This document shows, piece by piece, positions 19,335 through 25,760 of a stretch of DNA of 25,760 nt (position 1 is the first letter of the stretch; every line of letters starts with the position of its first letter). Location of the stretch: the IMG/VR virus record IMGVR_UViG_3300025769_000738, positions 1 to 25,760 of that record; one strand, given 5' to 3'. Source of the stretch: a virus. The translations under genes were made by a program, and so were the position numbers. The notes under the pieces were generated by a model that saw nothing but the letters and a program-made list of their open reading frames with translations, was not told the DNA's origin and made no database searches.

Positions 19335-19745
19335 ATGGCAGAGAAACCGAAAGAAACAAAACAATTAGAGGATGATAAGCCTGATTATCAGGAAAAAATT
19401 ACCTTTTTAGTTTCTACTATTGCACAGGCTTTTATATTAACTTGGTGTTTACTGGTTTTATCTCTTGGATATATAAAACTTCCTAATAAATTATTCGGCA
19501 TTGATATACCAGACCAACCAAGAGTGGATAGTACCTTTGCTGCTGGACTTTTAGGAAATATTTTAGGTGGGCTGGGAATAAGTGTTAATGCAGCGCAAGG
19601 AGCAAAGAAGAAAAAGAAAGAAGAAGGAGAAAATAGTGTTGTTGGTAACTCTAATGGTGGCACTCAAACCATCATAATAAAACAGCCATTAGAGATCGTC
19701 ACAACAAAACCTGACGTTATCAAAGTTGATCCTACAAAAAAATGA
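19335..19745 (+). CDS. Membrane protein, possible holin
   Basis: The protein has 136 residues. The charged N-terminus is followed by one strong span at about residues 22-46 ('FLVSTIAQAFILTWCLLVLS'), then a glycine-rich hydrophobic stretch ('STFAAGLLGNILGGLGISV') that may be a second, then a Lys/Glu cluster and a beta-like tail. Two-span organisation with charged ends suits a holin or pinholin. It heads the cassette of exported proteins and overlaps the next gene by ATGA. Confidence 0.6.
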   Translation: MAEKPKETKQLEDDKPDYQEKITFLVSTIAQAFILTWCLLVLSLGYIKLPNKLFGIDIPDQPRVDSTFAAGLLGNILGGLGISVNAAQGAKKKKKEEGENSVVGNSNGGTQTIIIKQPLEIVTTKPDVIKVDPTKK

Positions 19746-20302
19746 AAAAACTAATTCCATTTCTATTCTTAGTATCAGCACCAGCTTATGCTGATATAAC
19801 GGCAAAATATACAACTTCTGCCAGTATGCAAGTTGATATGCCTTATATTGTCACTCAAAGGGCAGCATCTTCCTATTCATTAAGTGGAAGCAATATTGAT
19901 GTAAAAGTGGCAACAGGATCAAATGATTCAGATGGCAACCCAACTTATTATGCAAACAGAATAGGTGGCTTGGATTATTCTGGGATCAGTGGTAATGACT
20001 GGAACGGTGTTCCTTCGGTTACTGCAAGTGTTAAGGAGGTAAAAACTGCTGGTAGTGCATTCAGTATTAATGAATCGCTGATGTTAGGTGACAAAGACCC
20101 AGGAGATTTAACAATTACAAATGGGGTTGCAACTTTACCAATATTAAGTGGACAGACAACAGTCGGGGCTGGTGGTTCTCATGCTGGGTTGACGATTACA
20201 AGTTTAAGTTCTGGAGTGCATACCTGTAGCGGTGCAGATGCTGAAAATGGTTCTGGTTCAAGTTGTGTGATTCAAAGTGCTGTTACAATTACGCTTGACT
20301 AA
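19742..20302 (+). CDS. Exported protein, paralogue A
   Basis: The 186-residue protein has a clean signal peptide (residues 1-17, MKKLIPFLFLVSAPAYA, cleavage before Asp). The mature part is Ser/Thr/Gly-rich and beta-like: 'SSYSLSGSNIDVKVATGSND' and 'GSAFSINESLMLGDKDPGDL'. Two Cys near the C-terminus could bridge. The same motifs recur in the next gene, so the two are diverged duplicates. Resembles small exported proteins of marine cyanophages; it could be a virion-associated or cell-surface protein. Function unknown. Confidence 0.7.
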   Translation: MKKLIPFLFLVSAPAYADITAKYTTSASMQVDMPYIVTQRAASSYSLSGSNIDVKVATGSNDSDGNPTYYANRIGGLDYSGISGNDWNGVPSVTASVKEVKTAGSAFSINESLMLGDKDPGDLTITNGVATLPILSGQTTVGAGGSHAGLTITSLSSGVHTCSGADAENGSGSSCVIQSAVTITLD

Positions 20303-20729
20303 ATTTTGGATATTAATTTTAATATTCCTACCGACAAGAGCATGGGCAAATGTGACCCCTACATTCCGCACTGGCTCTCAAACGACAAATTCCACGAGTC
20401 AGACTATAATAAACGAGCAAATATCGAGTTATCAATATCGGACAGGGTGGAGTTATTCAGTAAGTGGTCATAATATTGAAAGTACTGATACAGATGGTTA
20501 CATTAACCCTGCTGCAACCAAAGAAGATGTGCAGACTATTAATAACGTAAATTTTCAATGGCAAGCACCTGACATCCAATCAACCCCAAGATGGAAAATC
20601 ACAACCCCTGGACAATCCTTCAGTTTAGTCGAATCTGTAATTTCACCAGGACTCGACACGATAACGAATATCACAAGGACAATCACCACAACACAAACAA
20701 CTCAAATCGAAACTACCTTTGGGCAGTAA
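20277..20729 (+). CDS. Exported protein, paralogue B
   Basis: It can start at GTG 20277 or, more plausibly, TTG 20295, which gives a signal peptide of 18 residues (TKFWILILIFLPTRAWA, then Asn). The mature part shares 'YSVSGHNIESTDTDG' and 'GQSFSLVESVISPG..TITN' with the preceding protein. Thr-rich end ('RTITTTQTTQIETT'). Overlaps neighbours on both sides. Confidence 0.68.
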   Translation: MLLQLRLTKFWILILIFLPTRAWANVTPTFRTGSQTTNSTSQTIINEQISSYQYRTGWSYSVSGHNIESTDTDGYINPAATKEDVQTINNVNFQWQAPDIQSTPRWKITTPGQSFSLVESVISPGLDTITNITRTITTTQTTQIETTFGQ

Positions 20730-21310
20730 TATCAATATTATTATTTCCTGTTGAGGTGTTTGCCTCGACCACCGTGGCTAGTCCTCAATCACAAAGTACT
20801 GGAGTAGTTAACAACAATGCCACCATGATTACACCATCGGGAGTACCTACAAACAAGTATTCACAGGGAATTATATGTTCAAGCCCTTCATTGACGATCA
20901 CCCCTTATATGACCGATGCTTGGAGCTTTAACCGCCCCATAGAAACCGTTACGAAACAGAACATCTATGACGAGGATACTGGAGAGATCAAGTATGTACA
21001 GGAGACACCACGGTTTGAAAAGGATAATTATAATTTAAATTATGGAATCAGTATGCAGTTCAATATCCCACTTGGTAAGGGTCAGGATTTATGCCAGAGG
21101 GCAGCAAAGGTTAATATTAAGGCACAGGAATTATTAATAGAAAAAACCAAAATGGAGATGGCCTTGTATAGGCTCAAAATATGCGGGGAACAGGCAAAGC
21201 TTGGTGTTCAGTTCGTTGGTGATTATGCCGTTAGTTGTGAAGGGATAAAGGTTACAATCCCCCCTAATCAAGTAATACCTCACACCCACGAGATAAAGAA
21301 AGAAAAGTAG
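20591..21310 (+). CDS. Exported protein with coiled-coil end; start uncertain
   Basis: Up to 239 residues. A signal-like stretch 'WAVISILLFPVEVFA' ends near residue 58 if ATG 20591 is used, leaving an odd Asn/His-rich 43-residue lead that overlaps the previous gene. No ATG, GTG or TTG lies nearer the signal, so the start may be non-standard. The mature protein has 'ICSSPSLTITPYMTDAWSF', 'NYGISMQFNIPLGKGQDLCQ' and an Ala/Lys helix ('KVNIKAQELLIEKTKMEMAL'), with several Cys. Likely periplasmic, outer-membrane or virion-associated; function unknown. Confidence 0.68.
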   Translation: MENHNPWTILQFSRICNFTRTRHDNEYHKDNHHNTNNSNRNYLWAVISILLFPVEVFASTTVASPQSQSTGVVNNNATMITPSGVPTNKYSQGIICSSPSLTITPYMTDAWSFNRPIETVTKQNIYDEDTGEIKYVQETPRFEKDNYNLNYGISMQFNIPLGKGQDLCQRAAKVNIKAQELLIEKTKMEMALYRLKICGEQAKLGVQFVGDYAVSCEGIKVTIPPNQVIPHTHEIKKEK

Positions 21311-21342
21311 ATAGGAGAACAAAGAAAACCTACCTACTTTGG
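21302..21342 (+). terminator. Hairpin at the end of the exported-protein cassette
   Basis: AAAGTAGATAGG, starting at the stop codon, pairs with CCTACCTACTTT over 12 positions with one mismatch. No T tract follows, so it may stabilise the mRNA end or act as a weak terminator. Confidence 0.45.
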
Positions 21343-21393
21343 AGTGTGTGTGAGGAGTCGGTTTATGACCACCACTTTAATATTAGCCATCGC

Positions 21394-21434
21394 AAAAAAA
21401 TAAGACAAGTCACGGGCTGTGGTAAGACTTGTCT
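21394..21434 (-). terminator. Intrinsic terminator of the leftward tail-fibre transcript
   Basis: AGACAAGTC (21403-21411) and GACTTGTCT (21426-21434) form a perfect 9-bp stem. On the minus strand it is followed by TTATTTTTTT (down to 21394). It lies 6 nt past the end of the 206-residue gene, between convergent operons. Confidence 0.85.
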
Positions 21435-21439
21435 AGAAA

Positions 21440-22060
21440 TTATTCTACCTTATCTTTTTTCTTTGTAAGTTTTTTTACGATATTCTTAACTAATGGTTTG
21501 ATGATATTAAGTAAAAGTGGAGAACTGGCAGCGACCAAGCCAATAACAGCAGTAGATACAATGCTAGAAACTTCTGGAATGTACTGATCCTTGAACGGGA
21601 CATCCTCATAAAGCGTTATACATTCAATCCCATCATCCCCTCTTTTATGGCCAATGACACGTTCCAAGCGTTTTTCGTTACGAAAATCTCCAACTCGCTG
21701 GTTTGATTTACCAGGGCAGGGTGGCAAAATATCTTCATCTTTTTTCTTTTTTATTGGTGGTACTTCAGTTGACTGTGATTTTGGTAATGGTGGTGAATCT
21801 ATGGAGGGCAGACTTTCCTCGACTATTATCAACTGATCTGGCTGGTAGTTTAGAGGTATAAAGGTTGGATAAGGACAGCTTGTACTTGTACCGCTTGGAT
21901 CATCAAATATCAGATTAAAATTACCTGTATTTTTTGTATCTCTGTGAGTGGAAGTACAACCGAAAGTGGGTACTTGTGGAAATGATGGTTGTATTGTTAT
22001 CTGTGGATCATTTATTACAGGAATAGATATATCAGGAATATATATTTCTGGTATTTCCAA
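21440..22060 (-). CDS. Pro-rich membrane-anchored protein
   Basis: The 206-residue protein starts with an Ile/Pro repeat ('MEIPEIYIPDISIPVIND'), has a central Pro/Ser-rich region with several Cys, a conserved-looking 'NEKRLERVIGHKRGDDGIEC' segment, and a C-terminal membrane span ('VSTAVIGLVAASSPLLLNII') followed by 'KPLVKNIVKKLTKKKDK'. Proteins with 'EIPEI.IP....P' starts occur in marine cyanophages beside small membrane proteins such as the one encoded just upstream. The role is unknown; a tail-fibre or envelope association is possible. Confidence 0.65.
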   Translation of the reverse strand: MEIPEIYIPDISIPVINDPQITIQPSFPQVPTFGCTSTHRDTKNTGNFNLIFDDPSGTSTSCPYPTFIPLNYQPDQLIIVEESLPSIDSPPLPKSQSTEVPPIKKKKDEDILPPCPGKSNQRVGDFRNEKRLERVIGHKRGDDGIECITLYEDVPFKDQYIPEVSSIVSTAVIGLVAASSPLLLNIIKPLVKNIVKKLTKKKDKVE

Positions 22061-22282
22061 TTATTTAAATGGTAATGGTATAGATTTACCAGTTGTATCA
22101 GGTATATTTTTATCTAATACTTTGGGCATTAGCCCCTGCACATTGGAAAGTACTTCATTCATTAATTTGTTCTTAAATTGCTCAGAAGTCACATATTTGA
22201 ATGTAAAAAACCCACCGCCAAGGATTCCCAAGACAAGAATTGTCGTTACGATAGTTAAAGCATCAAGAACTTTTCTTAGCAT
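22061..22282 (-). CDS. Single-span membrane protein
   Basis: The 73-residue protein has one N-terminal span ('ALTIVTTILVLGILGGGFFTF'), then a helix ('SEQFKNKLMNEVLSNVQGLM') and a 'IPLPFK' end. This layout recurs in marine cyanophages next to Pro-rich proteins like the following gene. It abuts that gene with no gap, so the two probably act together at the membrane. Confidence 0.65.
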   Translation of the reverse strand: MLRKVLDALTIVTTILVLGILGGGFFTFKYVTSEQFKNKLMNEVLSNVQGLMPKVLDKNIPDTTGKSIPLPFK

Positions 22283-22412
22283 GATTAAATTTGCAATTTT
22301 AAAAGCACTATCTTTTACAAGTGTGCTTGTATTACTGCTTATTGTAGCCCTATCCCCTCTCTACGTCACTATGGGGATAATGACAAGACAATTAAACGAG
22401 AAAGTTAATTAG
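22281..22412 (+). CDS. Possible 43-residue membrane peptide on the opposite strand
   Basis: ATG 22281 shares bases with the divergent ATG at 22282. The frame encodes 'MIKFAILKALSFTSVLVLLL' plus 'IVALSPLYVTMGIMTRQLNE' and stops at TAG 22410-22412, exactly filling the gap between two minus-strand genes. It has one strong span. No promoter or Shine-Dalgarno was found, so it could be chance. Confidence 0.3.
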   Translation: MIKFAILKALSFTSVLVLLLIVALSPLYVTMGIMTRQLNEKVN

Positions 22413-22579
22413 TCAGCAGCTTCGGCTGTGTTTCCCTCTGCTACCCAAGCGAGGTACTCTTGGTAGTCGGTGTTTGCTTCGTCAAATGGGATACAAACAA
22501 AAATACCATTTCCCTTATTAAGAGTTACAGAACTTGGTTCTGATTCTGTGCTGTGTTTGTTTAATTTATATATAGCCAT
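22409..22579 (-). CDS. Small tail-fibre-associated protein
   Basis: ATG 22579 to TAA 22411-22409, 56 residues: 'MAIYKLNKHSTESEPSSVTL', 'IFVCIPFDEANTDYQEYLAW' and 'VAEGNTAEAAD'. The 'IP.D..NTDYQEYLAW.AEGN' pattern is common in phage genomes at the end of tail-fibre blocks and is of unknown function. It lies 2 nt after the 387-residue fibre gene. Confidence 0.8.
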   Translation of the reverse strand: MAIYKLNKHSTESEPSSVTLNKGNGIFVCIPFDEANTDYQEYLAWVAEGNTAEAAD

Positions 22580-22581
22580 AA

Positions 22582-23745
22582 TTAAAGTTCTGAATTAAAG
22601 GCAAGGTAAGCAGCTGCGTTTCTTAATGTTAAATGCACAGCTTGTCCTACTGTTAAAGTAGGGGATGGGTCTGCATAAAGATTGCAGCCATTAGTGCTAC
22701 CAAATTGTAATGTAAAATTATCATTTACATATTGTGATCCACCTACTGAATCGTTTTCAATACCTACATATCCAGAAGTTGCTACGTTTTGCTCTAAACT
22801 TGGTGTAGCCCTCATTGGAACAATAAATGATATTGGTAAATCTACTTCGTTAGTTCCAAATGCAAAAGCAAGACCTAAACTTTTGTTATTTCCTTCTCTA
22901 TATCTTTGATAATACCTCTGGCATAAAGCAAGCTCCTGTGCGAATGACCTATGCTCAAAATCTGTTGCCACGCTGCCTACTTCAACCTGTAATCCTGTCA
23001 TTTCCCAAGTACTTGCTCCTGCCGTGTACCATGTAGTTGCTTGGTCGGGAGTATGTGAACTACCTGCGGTTTCCCAAGTATCTAAATTACGAGTTCCAGT
23101 ATAATCTGTTCCGTAAAACATATAAAATTGAACTCTTAATCCTTCTCCATTATCAGTATTGAAAAGTAAATTAGCATTTCCAGGAATCGTTTTTGTTATT
23201 TTTGTCCAAGTATTATTTCCTGATGCTGTATAACTAAAGCAATAAGTTTTACTACCAGTATCATCTGCATATAATCTTACATAGAAAGTTTGATTTGTAC
23301 TAACTTTTACCCAAAAAGAAACTGTAATATTACTAGAGGAAGAAAGATAGTTCCAACCAGAAGTTGCCACATTTTGAGCTTCTATCTTTTGAAAACTATC
23401 AATATAACTATTACTATTTACTGTACCTGCTCCAGACATGCTTATTTTTAAGGCTTTTCTAAATCCTAAAGTATAGGGAGTAGTTCCACTTGCTACGTCA
23501 GCTTGTGCTTGCGTTACTGTATTTCCTGTATTCCCGTAAGAAGAAGTAAATCTATCAACAGTTTGATAACCAGTTGAAGTAGATGACGTACCACGTTGAG
23601 CCACTTGCATAGCTCCGTTAATTATTAAATTTTTATTGGTTCTGTTTGTAATATTGGCAGTACACGTTCCATCAGTATTGTTTACAGTAATAGCAGCCGT
23701 TGATGCTCCTACCCCTTTTATCGAATTTACTTTGAGTTCGCTCAT
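22582..23745 (-). CDS. Tail fibre protein with carbohydrate-binding-like region
   Basis: The 387-residue protein begins with a phage-typical start 'SELKVNSIKGVGASTAAITV', then 'NLIINGAMQVAQRGTSST..GYQTVDRF', a signature of marine phage fibres, followed by a jelly-roll-like sandwich ('ITVSFWVKVSTNQTFYVRLY', 'WTKITKTIPG', 'WEMTGLQVEVGSVATDFEHR') and a 'ELALCQRYYQRY' closing motif. It probably binds host surface sugars. ATG overlaps the end of the upstream fibre gene by 4 nt. Confidence 0.85.
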   Translation of the reverse strand: MSELKVNSIKGVGASTAAITVNNTDGTCTANITNRTNKNLIINGAMQVAQRGTSSTSTGYQTVDRFTSSYGNTGNTVTQAQADVASGTTPYTLGFRKALKISMSGAGTVNSNSYIDSFQKIEAQNVATSGWNYLSSSSNITVSFWVKVSTNQTFYVRLYADDTGSKTYCFSYTASGNNTWTKITKTIPGNANLLFNTDNGEGLRVQFYMFYGTDYTGTRNLDTWETAGSSHTPDQATTWYTAGASTWEMTGLQVEVGSVATDFEHRSFAQELALCQRYYQRYREGNNKSLGLAFAFGTNEVDLPISFIVPMRATPSLEQNVATSGYVGIENDSVGGSQYVNDNFTLQFGSTNGCNLYADPSPTLTVGQAVHLTLRNAAAYLAFNSEL

Positions 23746-24332
23746 TGTTTTACCTCCATTATTGACATATATCTAGATACAGCACTATAGTCTGTGTTTA
23801 ATGTACCACCACCACTAGATACTTTTACTCTTACTTGTGCAACTAAAGCTGTTGTATAACCTGAGTCACCAATTAATCTTATATTAAGACTAGGATAAGC
23901 ACTTGTTGAAGCATAATAATGGCTGGATATTCCCTCTGCTGCAATGACTCTACTGTTTGTTGTGTCATATAATTCATATCTAGTAAGGCCATCTTCGTCA
24001 TCTAATCTATTATTCACATTAGTTTCAAAGATTAATTTACTATTATTAAATTTTGGTGTAATAGTCAATTTCATATTGCCATAATTAACAAAAGTCGTAG
24101 AGGTAATATTTGAAAAATCACCTGAACTATAATCATTTGTAAATGAACCTGTTACCACCTGAACTATCTCCCCTGCTTTATATCGGTCTGCATCTGAACT
24201 TGTTGTTGTTAGTACTGTTCCATCTGCAACATCAGGCAAAGAATGAACCCTGTTATTACTAGATGATGAGGGTGCTTGTAAGCTGAAAGACCCACCACCT
24301 GATGCTGCGTTTAGTTTAATCTTTGCTGTCAT
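23742..24332 (-). CDS. Tail fibre/virion protein
   Basis: The 196-residue protein starts 'MTAKIKLNAASGGGSFSLQA', continues 'RVHSLPDVADGTVLTT', 'YKAGEIVQVVTGSF' and 'KLTITPKFNNSKLIFETNVN'. The 'L.AP.S..N...LPD.ADGT' followed by 'ITPK...SKI......' layout is a widespread phage tail-fibre module in marine genomes. It abuts the chaperone-bearing fibre gene. Confidence 0.8.
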   Translation of the reverse strand: MTAKIKLNAASGGGSFSLQAPSSSSNNRVHSLPDVADGTVLTTTSSDADRYKAGEIVQVVTGSFTNDYSSGDFSNITSTTFVNYGNMKLTITPKFNNSKLIFETNVNNRLDDEDGLTRYELYDTTNSRVIAAEGISSHYYASTSAYPSLNIRLIGDSGYTTALVAQVRVKVSSGGGTLNTDYSAVSRYMSIMEVKQ

Positions 24333-25388
24333 TTATCCAGCCTCCAGGGCAGCTACCCTTGCTGTAAGGGCTGTTAAGTCTGTTTGCATCTGTGTTTTTT
24401 CTGCCTCTAATGTTTCTATTCTAGCTTGTGCTTCCTGTAATGCTTTAATAGCTTTCATATAAAGAATCGAATATTTAACTGATTTTGTAGTTGTACCCAG
24501 CTCTTTATTATTTTCATCTTTATCTGGATGCTCATCAACTAAGGATGGACATACAGTTTCTATTTCTTGAGCTACTACACCAATACGTTTATCAGATGGT
24601 GTATCAGTTTTAAAGTTAAAATTACGGACTCTAATTGCTTTAATATCATCCCATTGAGATTTAGCATCAACAATATTTTCTTTTAATTTTACATCAGACG
24701 TTCCACCATAAGAATTATCGTGATTATCAATATCACCATCAGACCAAATAATTAATCTATCTGTGCCATCAGAACAACTTATGAAATAATTAGTATTGTT
24801 ATCTGGAGTAGCATCAGAAAACCTCAGAAATAATCCATATGGAGAAGAACCCCCAGAATGTTCTATAACACAAGCTGCACTACCGTTATTATCAGCCTGT
24901 AATATATGGCTATTATTATTACTGCCATAGATTGAACCTCCTTGTGATTCATAAGCCTGTAATAAACCAGTTACAATACATTGCAAATTTGCAGTTTCAA
25001 ATTTTTTATTGCCGTTATGAAAAAGCTCTACTGCTCCATTAGCATCAGCTACTATCATTTTTTCATCAGCAGCATCATTTTTAATTTGAAGCTGATTACT
25101 TTCAATTATTAATAATCCAGTACCAGAATCTTTAATATATGAATTTGATCCATCGTGATAAATTTGTAAATCTGAAGAAGTACCTAATTGAATTTTTCCA
25201 GAATCATTGGGAATATTTAAGTTTCCAGAACTATCGACAGTTGCCCTAGTCGTTCCACCTGTATTGATATTGACAGTATCAGTTCCAAAGCTAAGTCCTG
25301 TATTGCTGTCTGACCCTTGAATTGCTGGACTAGCATTTGACCCATCAACCCCAGAAATACCAGTAGTGCCGTTAATGTTTAAAGCCAT
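24333..25388 (-). CDS. Tail fibre with C-terminal S74 intramolecular chaperone
   Basis: The 351-residue protein has an N-terminal fibre part ('MALNINGTTGISGVDGSN', then 'LQIYHDGSNSYIKDSGTGLL' repeats of a beta-helix type). From about residue 230 an endosialidase-type peptidase S74 domain follows: 'TSDVKLKENIVDA' with the Ser-Asp of the self-cleavage site, 'IRVRNFNFK', 'KRIGVVAQEIETVCPSLV', 'YSILYMKAIKALQEAQARIE' and a C-terminal coiled coil. The chaperone domain trimerises the fibre and then cuts itself off before Ser. Confidence 0.92.
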   Translation of the reverse strand: MALNINGTTGISGVDGSNASPAIQGSDSNTGLSFGTDTVNINTGGTTRATVDSSGNLNIPNDSGKIQLGTSSDLQIYHDGSNSYIKDSGTGLLIIESNQLQIKNDAADEKMIVADANGAVELFHNGNKKFETANLQCIVTGLLQAYESQGGSIYGSNNNSHILQADNNGSAACVIEHSGGSSPYGLFLRFSDATPDNNTNYFISCSDGTDRLIIWSDGDIDNHDNSYGGTSDVKLKENIVDAKSQWDDIKAIRVRNFNFKTDTPSDKRIGVVAQEIETVCPSLVDEHPDKDENNKELGTTTKSVKYSILYMKAIKALQEAQARIETLEAEKTQMQTDLTALTARVAALEAG

Positions 25389-25390
25389 AA

Positions 25391-25760
25391 TTAAAGAATA
25401 ACAAGGATTGCACCAGATGGCACAGTTACAGTAACACCTGAGTTAATTGTAGGGGACACGGTGTGGGCGTGTTTGTTTGAACTTAATGTGTAATTGGTCG
25501 TTACATTTTGGTCTGACTCGAAGAACACCTCATCAGTTCCACCACCAGTAGCTCCAGCTCCTCCACCGATAGCACCCCAAGCACCATTGTTATAGCCTTC
25601 AAATTGGTTCAATGTTGAGTTATGTCTAAACATGCCAACAGCAGGGCTTCCGTCTCTCTGAGCCGTTGTACCAGATGGAATTGTAAGACTAGATGTATAG
25701 TTATGCGTTATCTTTCCTGTAAAAGTACCTCCAGCTTGAGGCATCAATCCTAAATTTGTA
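25391..25760 (-). CDS. Tail fibre protein, C-terminal part (runs off right edge)
   Basis: The frame is open to the window edge (TNLGLMPQAGGTFTGKITHN...), so the apparent start at 25747 or 25744 is internal. The end reads 'GTTAQRDGSPAVGMFRHNST', 'QFEGYNNGAWGAIGGG' and 'VTPSGAILVIL'-like closing. 'MPQ.GGTFTG.I', 'AQR....GM.R.NS....FEGY..GAW' is a recurrent fibre module of marine phages. It precedes the S74-bearing fibre by 2 nt. Confidence 0.85.
   Translation of the reverse strand, partial: TNLGLMPQAGGTFTGKITHNYTSSLTIPSGTTAQRDGSPAVGMFRHNSTLNQFEGYNNGAWGAIGGGAGATGGGTDEVFFESDQNVTTNYTLSSNKHAHTVSPTINSGVTVTVPSGAILVIL

Noticed and set aside
21948-22412. 154-codon plus-strand open frame
   Set aside because: Most of it is antisense to two convincing minus-strand genes; only the final 43 codons fall in a gap and are kept as a low-confidence candidate.

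Overview
The window is an AT-rich stretch (roughly 60% A+T by eye) of a tailed double-stranded DNA phage, very probably one infecting a marine cyanobacterium of the Synechococcus/Prochlorococcus type. The host inference rests on three things: a regulator at 14704-15399 carrying a cyanobacteria-specific AbrB-type segment plus a helix-turn-helix tail of a kind common in picocyanobacteria; a primase-polymerase N-terminus of cyanobacterial type; and tail-fibre, holin-like and exported proteins that resemble those of marine cyanophages. No integrase, tRNA, photosynthesis gene, DNA polymerase or lysis enzyme is visible.

Layout. From a divergent promoter region at about 11556-11610, the minus strand reads leftward through a ribbon-helix-helix protein, a Prim-Pol/VirE primase-helicase, an AT-rich gap with repeats (candidate origin or leader), small and large terminase, portal, an SPP1 gp7-like head protein, a train of seven tiny very basic genes, a scaffold-like protein, the major capsid gene, a decoration-like protein and head-tail connector genes, running off the left edge. 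The plus strand reads rightward (11611-18690) through a SNF2-type helicase, a VRR-NUC nuclease, a C5-cytosine methyltransferase with a second conserved-looking protein inside it in another frame, the AbrB/HTH fusion, a RecE-like exonuclease, a Rad52-family annealing protein, SSB, a structured intergenic RNA and small unknown genes. Past 18690 come a short minus-strand cluster of small membrane/unknown genes (18662-19288), a plus-strand cassette of one membrane protein and three exported proteins (19335-21310), and a minus-strand tail-fibre and membrane-protein block (25760-21440) entering from the right edge. Both edges are crossed by minus-strand virion genes, so if the genome is circular or circularly permuted, the missing part is probably the tail module.

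Main result. The major capsid gene is interrupted by a 253-nt group I intron (2369-2621). The P, Q, R and S core elements, a P1 helix with the diagnostic U.G pair, a GNRA-capped P2, and intron ends of the U|...G| type are all readable, and splicing restores one continuous 345-residue capsid frame. Other notable items are the long dual-frame overlap within the methyltransferase gene, its apparent AUU start, the cyAbrB-like fusion regulator, a pseudoknot-capable RNA downstream of ssb, and a set of strong sigma70-type promoters sharing a TTGACA-TGTTG core.
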